Shown: positions 1 through 17,089 of the stretch, in pieces
Position numbering within the stretch: the stretch's first letter is position 1
How the letters are laid out: every line of letters starts with the position of its first letter
From: Cynocephalus volans
Taxonomy: Eukaryota; Chordata; Mammalia; Dermoptera; Cynocephalidae
Length of the DNA: 64,000 nt
Assembly: GCF_027409185.1 (NCBI RefSeq)
Contig: NC_084472.1
Span: forward strand, 88,366,427 to 88,430,426
Direction of reading: 5' to 3'
Position numbers and translations under genes: made by a program
The notes under the pieces: generated by a model
Database searches by the model: none
Told to the model about the DNA's origin: nothing
What the model saw: the letters and a program-made list of their open reading frames with translations, nothing else

Positions 1-2675
1 TCTAAACTGACTAAAGTATCCTCCAGTTTAGAATTTTATCTTACCCAACCCAGGCACTTCTTTGAAAAAACAAATTCTTAGTGTAGCTCTGCCAGCATAA
101 AGGCTTTTAAAATGTATAGTATTTAGGCAAGTTAATCCATACTTATTACTCAGTCTGTTATACTGGAAGAAGCAATTTTTGGTTACCCATCTTATATAGC
201 ACACTAAATCAATTTTTATTTTTTTTAAGAAATGCAAAATCATCTTAAAGGAATGGGCCCCTTAAAGAAAAAAACTTCTGTTCCTGAACTAGAATCCTCT
301 CTAGCAAGAATTTTTATTTTCTTGAAAGTAATTATATTTATTTTGGAAAGTTCGTTTTATCAGAATCAAAGTTGAAATTAAGCAATTTCTGAGCCTAGAA
401 CTTAATTTTTTTCCTAAATGTCCCACCAGTTACATACAAATTTTTTTGAAGCTATAACTGGACGTGACACTACTTTGAACAAAAACCAGCCTAATGAATT
501 GACTGAATCCAGCCCTTCAAGGCTGCCCAGTTCATTCTATTAGATGACTGAGGAAAACTAGAAAAATACCATTCATCCTTGTTGAGGTCAAATGTGAAAG
601 AATTAAATGTTTATTTAATGTAGAGTTAAATGAAGGTCAGCTGTTTTCAGCTTCTTAGTTTGACCATGAAAACATTTATAGAATTATGTGTAGTTGTACC
701 GTACGATTTTATTTTCTTCATTTATTTATTTACGGTCTTATTTATGTTCTGTTTAATATATAGTTTGGTTCTGGCCATTTTAAATGTTTGACATAGAAGA
801 GGCTACATTGGAATATTTACAGCTTTATGAATCTTCATCAGATTAGCTGTTAACTTTTTGTAATACAAAAAGTTTCAGAAAAGTATTAAAGAATAAAATC
901 TGTCTCAGGCTGGAAGTTAACAGTTGTGACCAAGATGCTTTTAGTTTTATTTTACAAAATTTACTCATTTCTAACATGAGAGACAAACTTATTTTAATAT
1001 AATCCTTTATCCACACTTTAAAAATCAGCAATAGTATTATGTATTTATAGGCAGCTTTTAATAATCCTCTCATATTTGTACTAACCCAAATGATTCACAG
1101 TGACAAAACATTTTAATAACTTGATCACAAAACCATATGGACAGATATGAATTTTACTCTTATAAATACTATTTTTAAAAGGTAGAATTTATTCTGCACA
1201 GGGTAAAAAGAATGTAATATTTAGTTCTCAAGTTTGAATTATCAGTATGTTATTACAATTTTGTATATCAGAATCTTAAGTGTTACAGGTACAAAAAGAA
1301 TATTGCTAGCCAAATGAACAAAGTTAGCTGAATCTCTGTAGCACGCAAAGCAAATAAGTTTAAAATCTGTTTTTTGTTATTGCTTTATCTATATTGTATT
1401 AAGTATCAAAAGCTCAGGACTGATCTAAATATTTAATCAGGTTAAATTCTGAATATGTTTCTGTTTTAATTTGTCTTGTTCGTAAAAGTACGCAAATATA
1501 TCACATAGATTAACTTTGGTTTCTGCACTTTCCATATGTTTGTGGATGGGAAAAAAAATTCAGTGTTTTTTTTTTTTTTTTAAACAAAAATACATATTGC
1601 CTAATACTTTATTTCAGTGTCGTTTATTGTTCAGTTAATATCCCTGTTTGGCACAAACAAAAGAGTTTATTTGAACCATGTACCGAGCAGACATAAAATC
1701 TTTCATGAAGAATTCCCAAAGCCAATAGTCTGTTGTGAATAGTTCTTATTTGGACTACATGTATTGCTGATAAAAAGACAGAATATTTTTATTGTGTAAA
1801 TAAATTGAAAGGTTCCAGACTATGTGCTCTGTCATCTCACCGGCTAAGCTGGCAGTGTGCTCCGAGACAAGGCAGCAGTCCCGGGGGCTTCTCTGGCCAT
1901 ATACGCCAGTCCTGACCTGCCATGCCCCCTGAAGCTGCCCAGAGCCAGGGGCGGGCAGGAATGTTGGCCATCAGATATAGAGCATAGGACACAGAAGAAG
2001 AAACGCATTTGTGAGGCAGATTCTACACGAATCTTCCAAAACACAGGATTACCCCTCTGTGCTTCTGACATACTAAGGAAGGCACAAATGGATATGTCTG
2101 ACTTTTTTGAAAAAGGCTCCATACAGGTACTGAGGTGTCTTATTGAAATGATGGTGTGCCCCACATCTCTCACCTATAAAGCTTCTAAAGCCAGCAATTT
2201 TACTATATCAGATGTCATGCATTTTAAATAAATATGCCACGAGACCTTAGTTTCATTATAGTAGGTTATCTTAAACACCTGAAAGAAGTTAATGATTAAC
2301 AGTAACATTTCCGATTGCCAAAATGATTCATCTCCTTACGAATAATACCTTTAAAGATACATGAGTACTAATGTAATGTTTAATTTACCAGTTCTGTACA
2401 ATCACTGAACCTATTTTAAAATTGAGAAAACTTATTCACAATAATGAGTATGATTACTATTAGGTCTTGATCGGTTTTGGTCTCACAGCAGAAGATAAAA
2501 GTGGTTTGCCAGTCTTAGAAAGAAATTATAGTTTAAGAAGCTAATAGCCACTGGAAAAAATGCATTTTAGAAAATCAAAGAGTAGTGAATGGGTCACTGT
2601 GTAACGGTATATCCTACCAAATTCAGGGTTGGGCAAGCATCTCCTGAAGAGTAGATACCATTGTTCCCTTCTGGC
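1..2675 (+). other. WWC2: Probable distal 3' UTR of WWC2
   Basis: No convincing coding exon is visible. The sequence is AT-rich, with many ATTTA-type stretches and no recognisable transposon, as expected of a long mammalian 3' UTR. Canonical AATAAA signals lie on the plus strand at 1799-1804 and 2227-2232. The assignment is an inference: in human, CLDN22 is intronless and overlaps the WWC2 3' UTR in antisense, and the gene at 2676-3338 here is CLDN22-like on the minus strand. WWC2 encodes a WW- and C2-domain protein of the KIBRA family in Hippo signalling; none of its coding sequence is in the window. A more GC-rich part at about 1820-2100 contains a 124-codon open frame (1857-2231, plus) that I do not recognise and consider non-coding. 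The true 3' end cannot be fixed from sequence alone. Confidence 0.5.
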
Positions 2676-7300
<4,625 letters not shown>

Positions 7301-7304
7301 TCCC

Positions 7305-7465
7305 AAATCATTTATTATTTCAGCCTTTGAAAAAATTTTCTTTGAGCACCTCCTACTGATCAGCAGTAAGTGCTGAAGGTACAACCAAAAATAGTATGGA
7401 TGCAGTCCCTATCCCTGCTTCTATGGGCTCTCATTCAAATAGAAAAAGACCACAGTATATGAGTG
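7305..7465 (-). repeat. L2 3' end fragment (antisense)
   Basis: A diverged stretch resembling the reverse complement of the L2 3' end: a TTTGAGCACCTCCTACT-like start, then sequence like 'gtccctgcccttatggagctc'. A second diverged L2-like stretch lies at about 7880-8000. Boundaries are approximate. Confidence 0.5.
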
Positions 7466-7494
7466 TTAAAAGACAGAATTACAGTAAATCTAGT

Positions 7495-7860
7495 TTCATG
7501 GATCTGAATTGGCTTTAATTGTGATTCTAGAATTGGGCAGCAGTCTGGACCAAAAATGGTTCAGAATGCTCCACGCCACCACACTGCAGGTCATATTTAT
7601 ACCCAGAAAAAAGGAGGTGACATACAGAGCAGCCTAATTGGCTGTGGTTGGCTTTTGCCTTACTTACATGGTCATGTTTTGGCACCATTCAGCCTCTGAT
7701 TGGCTGCAAGCTTGGCTACTTGTTACAAGAGCATACTTCCAGGTTAGGTTACAGTCTGTTTACCCATCAAGTTGGGCTGCATTTCGCTATCTACAAAGAA
7801 ATCTTTACACCAAACCCAAAATACGCATGGAGGCAGCTTTAGGCCAAATTTGTTTCATTT
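7495..7860. repeat. Possible old LTR, family not identified
   Basis: The block contains repeated CCAAT/ATTGGCT-type motifs (about 7640, 7700) and GGATCTGAATTGGCTT at its left edge, giving the look of an old ERVL-type LTR. No TG...CA ends or target duplication could be fixed. Confidence 0.3.
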
Positions 7861-8209
7861 TAACACAAGTAAATAAATAAGAAAATTCAAAGAAATGAAA
7901 AGAGCTGAGGTTTGAGTGTCCCAGGCAGAGAAACCCCTGGTGCAACAGCCCTGAGGCAAGAGGCTGCTTGGTGGAAGAGCTGGGAAACAGGAAGGCAGCC
8001 CCAGACACGGATCTGGGGAGAACTCCCCTCTCCACATCTCAGTTCAGGGATCAGCTGCTTAAACCAGACCCCGTTGCTCCCAGAGTGGGGGTGGAGTGAA
8101 ATTCAGCCAGAAGACAAATATTACCACCACACTGTTCAGCATGTGGAAGACTACATTATCTCTGTCTCAGGATCATTAATCACATACATGTATACAATGA
8201 ACAGAACTT

Positions 8210-8745
8210 GAGAGGTCAGCCAGGACTGTCAGGATTTTAGCACTGAAAGTCCTACATCCTGAGAAACCCCTCAGTCCAGGGCAAGGGTTGATAAATGTCC
8301 CATGATAATCCATCCCAAAACTTAGTCACTTAAAACAAGTCACTTCTGCGTATTTTGTTCATGAATCTGCAGTTGGAGTGAGACTCTCGGGGCACAACTT
8401 GTCTCTGCTCCCAGTGGTGTCAGCTCAGTGGAGGGAGGGCTGGAGGATCACTTCTGAGATGGCTCGCTCACGTGGCTGGCGGTCACATTGCGCTTGGCAG
8501 AGCCAGGACGGAGGCCTCAGCTCCTCTCCACGTGGCTTGTGCCCCTTCACAGCCTGGTGGCTGCATTTCCAAGCAGGTGAGGCAGTAGCTGTTCCACCTT
8601 CCATGGCCTAGCCTTGGAAGTCACAGACAGACAAGCCAGTCACCAAGGCCCGCCCAGTTCAAGGGGAGGCAACATAGGTTCCATCTCTTGATGGGGGAGT
8701 AGCAAGGTTCAGGAAGAGCTGGTAGGACTGGAAATATTTTTGTGG
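8210..8745. repeat. DNA-transposon fragment followed by another old repeat
   Basis: Bases 8210-8290 match a common mammalian non-autonomous element (TTTTAGCACTGAAAGTCC core, AAACCCCTCAGTCC), which recurs near 56445-56560. Bases 8290-8745 resemble a medium-reiteration mammalian repeat (CCCAAAACTTAGT near the left, GGCTCGCTCACGTGGCTGGC in the middle, TCAAGGGGAGGCAACATAG near the right). The family names are not certain. Confidence 0.45.
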
Positions 8746-9089
8746 CCATTACTGGAAAATAAATCTGTTGCAAAAAGTAAGTCATATTGGCTCAGTATTG
8801 AAGCCATTGACTAAATCTGCATTCTAGGAGATACATGGTAAGCACTGCATAGAAAAGATGGCCTTTCTTTCTCTCCTTGGTTTTATGTGTTTATGCTCAA
8901 GATTAATTTTGTCGTCACAACCAAACTGTCTGGGCTATGCGGACCTTGACAGGTTTTGCACAAACTCCTTGGCCGTGGCCTTCATACTAGTCCGGGGCTG
9001 ATATCAGAGAAGGGATCCCCAGGCTGGTTCAGCCATTCCAGCCTGACATGTTTCAGGTTCCTGCTCTGCTGGTGACCATGCTAGAGCTA

Positions 9090-10215
9090 GGAATGCAAAG
9101 GCTTGTTTTCACACAAGACAACCCAGATAAGAAGGTGGTATATTAAAATTCCAATAGAGATGGTGCCAAGGAAGGAATGACTATTTCAGGAGAGGGAGGC
9201 AGTCAAAGCTGTCCAGAAAGAAAAGGTCGTTCCAGAAAGGTGGTAGGCAGGAGACTGTTTCAACAGCTGGCAGCAAGTGGGGAGAGCTAGGAAACCCATA
9301 GAAAATGAGGCTGGGTTGTGGGCCACAGCATGTAGACTAAATCATTTGGATTTTAAAATATAGAATTAAGAGCCTTTGAAGGATTATAAGCAAGGAGGTG
9401 ACACAATCATTTTTGCATTTCTGAAACCTGACTGGTGGCATCAGTAATGAGCTTCTTGTATCATCTTGTCTGCCACACAGACAAGGCCACCTGAAGCCAA
9501 ACCACAGCCTGACTGCTGAACACGGCTCGCACCTCATCCACTGGCAACGGTGGCCCACGGGCCCTGGTCCTGCTGCAGGTGCAGGTGCACAGGAAGAGGA
9601 GCAGGGGCACAAACTGTCTTTTGAAAGCTTTAGATTCTTAAGTCAGTGGAGAGGCACAATCCACTGTTGTTAAAATTACCCTTAAAAAATCCCTCAAACA
9701 TTGGAGCTCAATACACGTCTCTCCAGAGTCCAGCACCCCTGACATCTCCGCCAGCAGTGGCCAGGTTACCTGGGGTCTGTGGGTTGAGCACAGAATGAAC
9801 TAGTTTGCTTGGTTCTGGATGTTGCAGGAAGAATATTCACTGAATGTTAAGACAGTAGAATCAGCATTGCTATGAGAGAGCAGCGCACTGGGAACAACCA
9901 TCTGGGAAAGGAGACTCCTGCCTCCCCTCGGGACCACTCTGCTGGTCACTCCTCCTCACGGGGCTCAGGCCTCCCTGTCACCATGACAATCGGTAAAGAC
10001 AAAAGGGTTCTTCCTGCAAACACAATTTTATCTGATTAAAAGAAAACCTATGGTTTATTTTGTTGTTCTTAATATTTCTTATCCTGCTATATAGTAATTC
10101 TCACTCTTAATATTTTTAAGCTTGTTAATAAGGACAAGACACCTGTTACCCCATAGCACAATGCCTTGCATTTACTATGTGTTCAACAAATATTTGTCTA
10201 TTAAGTGGATTAGTT
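9090..10215. repeat. Diverged L2 pieces within otherwise unassigned sequence
   Basis: Bases 9090-9430 resemble antisense L2 (CAAGGAGGTGACACAATCAT-like phrases). Bases 10110-10215 carry a sense L2 or MIR 3' end (CACAATGCCTTGCATTTACT, then TTCAACAAATATTTG). Between 9430 and 10110 I see nothing I can name. Confidence 0.4.
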
Positions 10216-10666
10216 GGATTCTGCTAAATGATAAGAAAAGTAAATATAAAATGCCAACACTAAATGCTATTTTTATTGCCAGTTGCCTTTTGTAGTGGTG
10301 ATGAATCCAGCCACGCTGGTGTGTCTGGGCATGACTCATGAAGTTTAAGTAACAGAAGAGAACTCAACCACTCACCTATCGTGGGAGAAGAAATATTGCC
10401 AAAGCCTCAAGAGTTAGCAAACAAGAGTGTCCTATCCAGAAGGGTGTCAAGAATGACATCTTCTAGGTTTGGGGAAAAGATTAGAAGGCTGGAGGTGCAC
10501 CAGAATGTTCACAGGGTGTTAGAAATGAATGCTTTTTCTTTCCCTCATTTTGATTATTTATATTTTATCAGTTTTCTACAAAGAACATGTAAGACTCTCA
10601 TAAGAAAAAAAAAAAATTTACAGGAGAAAAAGAGAATCTGTTGGACTAACCTTTCTTTCTTTTGTC

Positions 10667-10905
10667 AGATTATAATAATAGGTATCAAGTGCCTTCTACA
10701 TACCGGACACAGTTCTGAGGACTTTAACAAATATTATCTCATTTAATCCTCACACTCGCCCAATGGGGGTAAGCACTGGTAGCAGATCATTTTATAGGTG
10801 ATAGGACTAAAGCACAGAGGAGCAAGCGAGTTGCCCAAGGTCACAGAGTCATTTATAGAGCTTCAGGGACAGCGCCTAACTCCTTTCCTAGAGCACAGAG
10901 ATAGC
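10667..10905 (-). repeat. MIR SINE (antisense)
   Basis: Clear reverse-complement MIR phrases in order: ATTATCTCATTTAATCCTCA, CATTTTATAGGTGATAGG, and GTTGCCCAAGGTCACAGAG at the tRNA-like side. Confidence 0.85.
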
Positions 10906-12200
10906 CTGGGGCTAGGCCTTGAGACTGTACTTGGCAGTGTTGTTTCTGGAAAAGCCTAAGAATTGGAGTCACCCAAGGAGCTTATTCCAGCGTGGCTTTT
11001 AGATTGTGCCCTCCTGTAGCAAGCTGGTGCATGTGTCACAGCAGCTCTCAGATTGTGAAAGCCCCCAACTATGACCTTTGCCCATTTCCATGGTGTACAT
11101 ATCCTCATCACAGCCACTTTCAGGCTACCAAGATGAAATCACTGTGCAGTCGCCCACCATCATATAGTGTTTTGTCCTACACATACAATAGACATAACCT
11201 CAGGAACACAGACATCTGTAAAATAATCAGGAAGTGATAAGTTTAATAGATCACTTAAGTGATAATTTTAGTAGATACTTTTATTTTAATATAATGTGAT
11301 GATAAGTTTATATAATTCAATTTTTAATGATGGATTAATTAGTTTGATTTTATAATTGCCAGCCGGTCTGTTAGTTTAGTGCCCCTGAAGCTTTCATCAA
11401 AGGGTTCTGGGGACAGAGAAAAGACAAAGACCCAGTTTTTAACTATTGGAGTCAAGTTTTTAAAAAGGACCTCAAGAGTTGGTAAGGAAAGATACATAAA
11501 CAAGTATAAACTAATACAGTACTGCTCTGCAAACCGTTACACGTACGTCTGGGTCTTTAAACTTGCAGCCAGTGGCTTCCTACCTCAGAGGATCTTTGTG
11601 GAGTCACCCGCAGAAAGTTTTTCCCACTGGCCTGACACTTGCTGCTCTGGACTTTCTGGGGGTGGATGAAAAGGGAGCAGGTGGTGGGAAGGGCTCAGCC
11701 CAGCAGAGCATCTTGGGGAGAGGTCGGGAAGAAGTGTGTGTGGACCCTTCCAGAAGGCCTCTTGTTGCTGCCCATCAGCTCCCAGAGCAGAGGGTGGGCG
11801 TCTGAATGGATCCAGCCAGTATGTTTTGCCCCACCCAGTTACTCTGCTAGCAGTGCCCCAGGGGTGCCCTCAATCTACTTCAGGTGATGATGGCATTTCA
11901 GAGAGGAGAGAGGGAAGCCCTTGTCAACGCCAGCCGGACCTCCTCCTGTGTGCCGGCGTGGAGGGATGCTGGATCTCCAGCAGCGGGTTTGACAGCCCCT
12001 TTTCACAGGGGGTGGAATGTTTCTCAAAGCCGAGTTATCCCATGTTTCTGTCTTCTGAGGCCCCAGCCGTGATTTTATTCCGAACCTTCAGAGGACAAAT
12101 GCTTAAGAAATAATGTGAGATAGCAGCTCTGGGTAGTGAGGAGAACATCCTGTCGTGCAGCAACCCGTGGGACAGGGAAACAGAATAAAACACGATAATA
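10906..12200. other. Unassigned intergenic sequence
   Basis: No gene or nameable repeat. Overlapping short open frames around 11.4-12.1 kb lack domain-like features and reflect the locally GC-richer composition. Confidence 0.4.
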
Positions 12201-12204
12201 ATAG

Positions 12205-12450
12205 CCAGTGTGTATTGAGCGCGGACTGCTTGCTAGGCCGTGGGTTAAAAGCTGTATCTGTGTTATCTTATTTATCCCCCCAAGAACCCTATGATGTAGG
12301 CACTATTATTACTTCCATTTAACAAGGGAGGAATCTGAGTCTTAAATAAGCCATTTAGTTTGCCAAATGATACAGGGAAGAATAAGCCCATGCTTGTCTC
12401 ACACCAAAGTCCAGGCCTTAATCGTTTATGCTGTAAGAAGCGGTATTGGG
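12205..12450 (-). repeat. MIR SINE (antisense)
   Basis: Recognised from GTGTATTGAGCGCGGACTGC, GTTATCTTATTTATCC, CCCTATGATGTAGGCACTAT and the region equivalent to AACTGAGGC. A further diverged antisense MIR fragment is likely at 12780-13045. Confidence 0.8.
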
Positions 12451-13604
12451 CCATTGTCATGATGGCCTCTCCCTCTTGCCTTGAAGCTGTGCTTGCTAAA
12501 CCTCAGCACTCACTCAGCCCGGGGGCCCCCCTCGCTCCAGAGCCAGAACCCCAAATGCCCCCTACAGCAGAGGGGACCGAAGTCGTGGGATGCTCATGCT
12601 GACTTTGTGACTGTAAAGTTAGAAACTGCAACAGCTCAGGGACTTTACAGGGACGATTACGGGAACTGTCCTAGCCAGGGATACAGTCTCCACCCACTAC
12701 ACAAATAGAGATGAAACCACCTCTATCTCAGGATTTAACTGGGTTCTTTTCTTTGTAAATCCTTTCTAAATATTAATCTACATTCCCAACCCTCGCGGCT
12801 AGGTTAATTTCCAGTTAACAGGTGGGAAAATCATTGCAAACCAGTGACAGCCTGGGCGCCTGCTCTTGAGATGTCTAAGACTCGTGGGATCCCAGGGGCA
12901 GCCTCCACCTCAGACATCACAGCGGCTTCATGTTCGAGGGAGCTGAGGCCTGACAACTGAAGCAGCTGGCTGAAGATGGTGGCAGTACTAAGACCAGGCC
13001 TGCAGATTCGGTTTCAGGGCTCTTTCCACTTTACCATGCTGCTGGATTTGGCAGGAATCCACAGCCCCAGCTGGTGCCCCAGCCATCAGAATATTTGTCC
13101 CTTTCTCTAGGAGAGAGACTAGATTTCATGCAGACACTAGCTGCACTCCTGCCATGTACTGGTAACTCTGCCAGGAGCTGGGGAAAGCAGGGAGAAGTGA
13201 GGTGGGCATATGTGACCCCAGGTAGACGTAGCAGGAGCAGGCGGGGCCACGGGTTGTGTTCAGTCTGGGGACCACTGTAGGGAGCCCTGGACTTTAGGTT
13301 CTGGTCCTGCTTTCCAGAATGACTTTAAAGGAAATATCAGTCTAAAAACTCTGGGAACAAGTCAGCCTCAGCCAGGAGTTGAGCAATGAGAACTTTCTGG
13401 GAACAAAAGGTAAAATTTGAAGTTGCACCATTGCCTGTGTCAAGTTTGCACAGGGCCATTAGATCTGCACCACGTACAAGTCTGGGAGCACATTCACGTG
13501 GAACACAGTGGACACGCCACTCCCCAGAATCTGGGAGCCCAGCAGGTTGTCAATTCTGTTCTTTCTCTTTAAGCAAAAAGACCAGCTATAGAAAACCTAA
13601 AGTG

Positions 13605-13740
13605 CTATCAATTGCTCATTCAGCAAGTGTTTATTGAGCATCTACTGCCAGCTACAGGTCTAGACCCTGGGCACACAGTGGTGAATGAAGCAGTCATGGT
13701 CCCTGCCTTCATGGAGCTTGGAGTCTAATAGATCTTGGCT
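13605..13740 (-). repeat. L2 3' end (antisense)
   Basis: GCTCATTCAGCAAGTGTTTA and TTGAGCATCTACTGCC, then a 'gtccctgccttcatggagctt' stretch, typical of the reverse complement of the L2 3' end. Confidence 0.7.
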
Positions 13741-14704
13741 GGAAATTCATATTCAACGCCTAGATGAAACCATCTATAGGAAAGAAATCTAATGAGTACC
13801 TATAAGCATCCATGTCTGTCCTGGGCTTCTGGGACAGCGACTCCCAGCCTAGCAGAGTCACTATACTCAGACACTTGCCAGAGAGAGGCAGGCAATCCCC
13901 ACCACCGAGGCGGATGCCCCTCTGGACTCAGGCTGGCCTCTGGGGACCCAGGGCAGGAAAAGCTCTGTGTCAATGGCACCTGACCTCACAAACCTCAAGG
14001 TGTGTGGATCCTGGTGGAGGAGCTCAGGTCACATGCCTACAGACCTTCCCAGAACAGCGAGCATTCTTAAGGACCCACCTAAGCAGCAGACTGAGTCCCA
14101 GAGACTTTAGAGCCAGCCTGGCGCTCTGGAGGATGTGAGGGCTGCCAGTGCTGACGTGGCTGAGGGGGGCGTGGGGAGAGGTCTGGGCAGGGGTGGGGGA
14201 GGGGGCCTTGGATCTCCCATCAGAGCGCACCTGCTGCTGCCAGGTACACGTGTCTTGGTGAACACAAAGGCTTTTTGTTCTTGAACCAAAAAGTTGTTCC
14301 GTTCTGGTTTCCTGAAAACAGTATGCAAGGAGGTCTGAAGGAGGTTTCTCTTGTAAGTTCCCCTGAAAAGGAAATCATGGGATTGCAGAGATATTTTTTT
14401 TTTTTTTTTGTCGTGGCCTTCTCTTTCATAAACTCCTTGTTATCTGTAATACCCCGGCTTCCTGCTCAGAAGCTGCTACCAAAAGCAACAGACTTCCCCG
14501 GCTGTGGGGGAGGGGAAGGCAGCAACCCCACCCAGCCACAGAGCACACCAGAGCAAAGCTGCCCCAGAGGGGACACTATTTCACCCGGACAGTATAAAAG
14601 GGCCTTTGAAAATCCCCACCCAGTATTCATAAAAATGATCTTATTTCCGATTTGTTACATGGATTAAAACTCCCAAGAGGGAAGAGACTTTTCCATAAAT
14701 AAAA
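13741..14704. other. Unassigned intergenic sequence with a poly(T) run
   Basis: No gene recognised. A poly(T) run sits at about 14393-14410 without the body of a SINE or clear flanking duplication. The longest open frames lack recognisable domains. Confidence 0.4.
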
Positions 14705-14950
14705 AATTTATTTAAGGGAAATAGAAGAGCTGGGGCTCTGGGATTAATAAGACCTGGGTTGAAATTCTGTGTGACTGACTCCTCTGTGACCTTAGGCACC
14801 TTAACTTTTTTGATCTTATCTCCTAAGCTGTAGTGATGATAATGACAATGTCCCAGCATTCACAAAGTGACTGAGAAGATTAGAAATAACACACAGAAAT
14901 CTCACATCACACAGTAGTAGACTCTCAATAATGAGAGTTGCTATTTTTAG
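14705..14950 (+). repeat. MIR SINE (sense)
   Basis: GACCTGGGTTGAAATTCTGT, TGTGACCTTAGGCACCTTAA, GTAGTGATGATAATGAC and AGTAGACTCTCAATAATG appear in MIR order. Confidence 0.75.
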
Positions 14951-15668
14951 TTTGTATTTTGTTTTTCAATCCACCTTCAGAGGATGGTGTGAACCACATT
15001 TCTTCTGCAGGTGGGTGGTGGTTGTACACTGGCTGAAACATGCCTCTTTCTATAGTCTCTGTACAATTGGATTCTTCTCAAATTGAGGTTTGTGCCATTG
15101 GGAAGGGCTTGTCAGGCAGGAAGGGCTCAGCTTTCCTGCCCATGAAACCTGCTCTTTGCCCTCAGACACCAAGGAACTGCTCTCTCCCCAGCTGCTCCTG
15201 TCTCTCCCTTGCCGTCCATGGCAGTTTTATGTTGCGCTATCACTTGCCTTCAGATTGAAAGGATCAGATACTCTGGCCACCGACTGTGGTTCCTGTGGCC
15301 ACCAGCCCACCTGCTCAACCTGCGGCTGCTGCTGGAAGAGTCAGTATTTCTTGACAAGTTTCTCTCAGATCCTGTGGTGGGAAAAGGGCTGGAGATCATA
15401 TCAGCACAAAGATTTCCATCAGCCTTTACTGGGAGAAACATTTTATTTCTAAGAGGAGAAAAGTTGATGAAAGACTGCAAATGTGAAATGCTTTGCACCT
15501 GCTCGCGAATCTTTTCATCCATCCACCCACCCACCCATTTTTGCCTGCGTTAGGTGTCTCCACATTGCGTGCCTCTGATAAGCATGTCAGGCACAGGAGG
15601 CATGGGGTACCAGAGGTGGAGAAGAGGGGTCCTCGCTGTCAAGTAGATCACAGCCCATTCAGGGAGAC
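14951..15668. other. Unassigned intergenic sequence
   Basis: No gene or nameable repeat; several overlapping short frames on both strands are at chance length. Confidence 0.4.
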
Positions 15669-16185
15669 TGTCTTAGTTCATTTTCTGCTGCTATAACAGA
15701 ATACCACAGATTGGGTACTTTATTAAAAAAAAAAAAATTATTTGGTTCTGGAGGCTCGGACTCCCAAGAGCATGGGCACCAGCATCTGGCAAGGGCCTCC
15801 ATGCTGTGTCGTAACATTGCATCAGGACAAGTGAGCACACACGACAGAAAGAGAAGATCTGGCTGAACTCATTCTTTTTATCAGGAACACACTCCCGCAA
15901 TAGTGGCATTAATTCATTAATTCATTCATGATGGAATCAATTCTCAAAGGTTCTGCCTCTTGCATCATCACAATGGCAATTAAATTTCATGTAATTTTTT
16001 TTTTTTTTTTTGGCAGCTGGCCGTTACAGGGATCCAAACCCTTGACCTTTGTGTTGTCAGCACCACACTCTCAAAAGTGAGCCACCTGCTAGCCCCTTTA
16101 ATATTATGTGATTTTTGTTTTGTTTTGTTTTGGCAGGCAATTAAATTTCAACATGAGTTTTGGAGGGGACATTCAAACCATAGCA
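15669..16185 (-). mobile_element. MST-type MaLR LTR interrupted by a SINE
   Basis: Reverse-oriented LTR starting TGTCTTAGTTC and ending CATAGCA, flanked by imperfect 5-bp duplications GAGAC (15664-15668) and GGGAC (16186-16190). The right part (CATGAGTTTTGGAGGGGAC) is diagnostic of MST/THE1 LTRs. A tRNA-derived SINE is nested inside at 15990-16135. Confidence 0.85.
15995..16096 (-). mobile_element. tRNA-Ile-derived SINE (CYN-like)
   Basis: Read on the minus strand it has a tRNA-like head: A-box region GGTGGCTCACTT, anticodon-arm sequence GTGGTGCTGACAACAC, and a B box inside GGGTTTGGATCC, then GCTGCC and a poly(A) tail. The insertion is bounded by a 15-bp exact direct repeat, GGCAATTAAATTTCA, at 15975-15989 and 16136-16150. 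Extra bases next to the SINE's 5' end (16097-16135) are T/G-rich and unexplained. Confidence 0.75.
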
Positions 16186-16199
16186 GGGACAGAGGCAAT

Positions 16200-16470
16200 T
16201 ACAGTGCAGTGTGCTAACATGTGTGGAGGGGAGGAGGGGGCAGAGGCTGAACACTTGCTGAGGGCACCTGTCCTGGGCAGCACCGTCAGGGAGGCTTCAT
16301 GGAATGGATGATGCTTCATGTCCATGCAAAGCACAGTGGGATCCAACTGGCCAGACAGCAGGGAATGAACAACCCAGGGAAAGGAACAGCATGTGTGAGG
16401 CCCAGAGACCAGAGGCCACAGCAGACTCCCTGGCTGCAGAGAGGAGTGGCAGCCAAGGGAGGGCTGGGCC
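16200..16470 (-). repeat. Diverged L2-like sequence
   Basis: Phrases such as GTGTGAGGCCCAGAGACCAG and a GAACAGCATG context resemble antisense L2. Boundaries and family are tentative. Confidence 0.35.
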
Positions 16471-16479
16471 CCGGGCTGC

Positions 16480-16945
16480 ATAATCTTGGAGCCATTGACC
16501 CCTTGTGCAGCTGCCCGAGATTTATGGATCCCTTTTCAGAATAATGTTTTTAAATGCACAAAATAAAATAAAATACATAGGATGACAAAGAAAACCAATT
16601 ACATTGAAATACGGTTATCAAAATATTTTAACAGTAGTAATAGAGGTCTTCTTTTTTTAGCACATTGAATAACAAGATCTAGCTGAGGGTCTACAGGCAC
16701 CACAGTTTCTCCGTGCTGATAAGTGCAAATATTTCAAGGTATCTGCAATGACTGCCATATAAGATGAAAATGTCTGTTTTCTATTGGTGTCAAACTACCA
16801 GTTCTACTAAACCACTACGGTTTGTTGCCCACATTCATAATTAAAGGAAATTCTAAATTTCAGTTTGAAATTAGTAGAAAATGTAATTTTTTCCCATTCC
16901 CCATTTCCAAGAGTCAGTTTCTTGGAGTTCATGGACTCCGGGTTT
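16480..16945. mobile_element. DNA-transposon fossil
   Basis: A mammalian medium-reiteration repeat recognised from GAATAATGTTTTTAAATGCA, AAAATACATAGGATGACAAA and GTTTGTTGCCCACATTCAT. Its ends carry GACCCCTTG at the left and CATGGACTCC at the right, like degraded inverted termini. The exact family is not certain. Confidence 0.55.
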
Positions 16946-17089
16946 ACAAACACCTGGCCCTCACTCAGTTATCTCCTCCCGACCCACCTCCTCCAGCCAC
17001 TCTGGATTCCAACACCTCATGATCCAAACTAGATCACTGACATATTTGTTTGTGTCATTGCCCTTCTCTCCTGGAGAGAGCTCTGTCTC

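Noticed and set aside
1857-2231. 124-codon plus-strand frame as a possible small gene or alternative WWC2 exon
   Set aside because: No family resemblance and no splice-site context that I could support. It lies in presumed 3' UTR and has a competing 109-codon frame on the other strand.
15995-16096. tRNA gene
   Set aside because: The tRNA-like head has a poly(A) tail and flanking duplication and lacks a cloverleaf-compatible acceptor stem, so it is a SINE.
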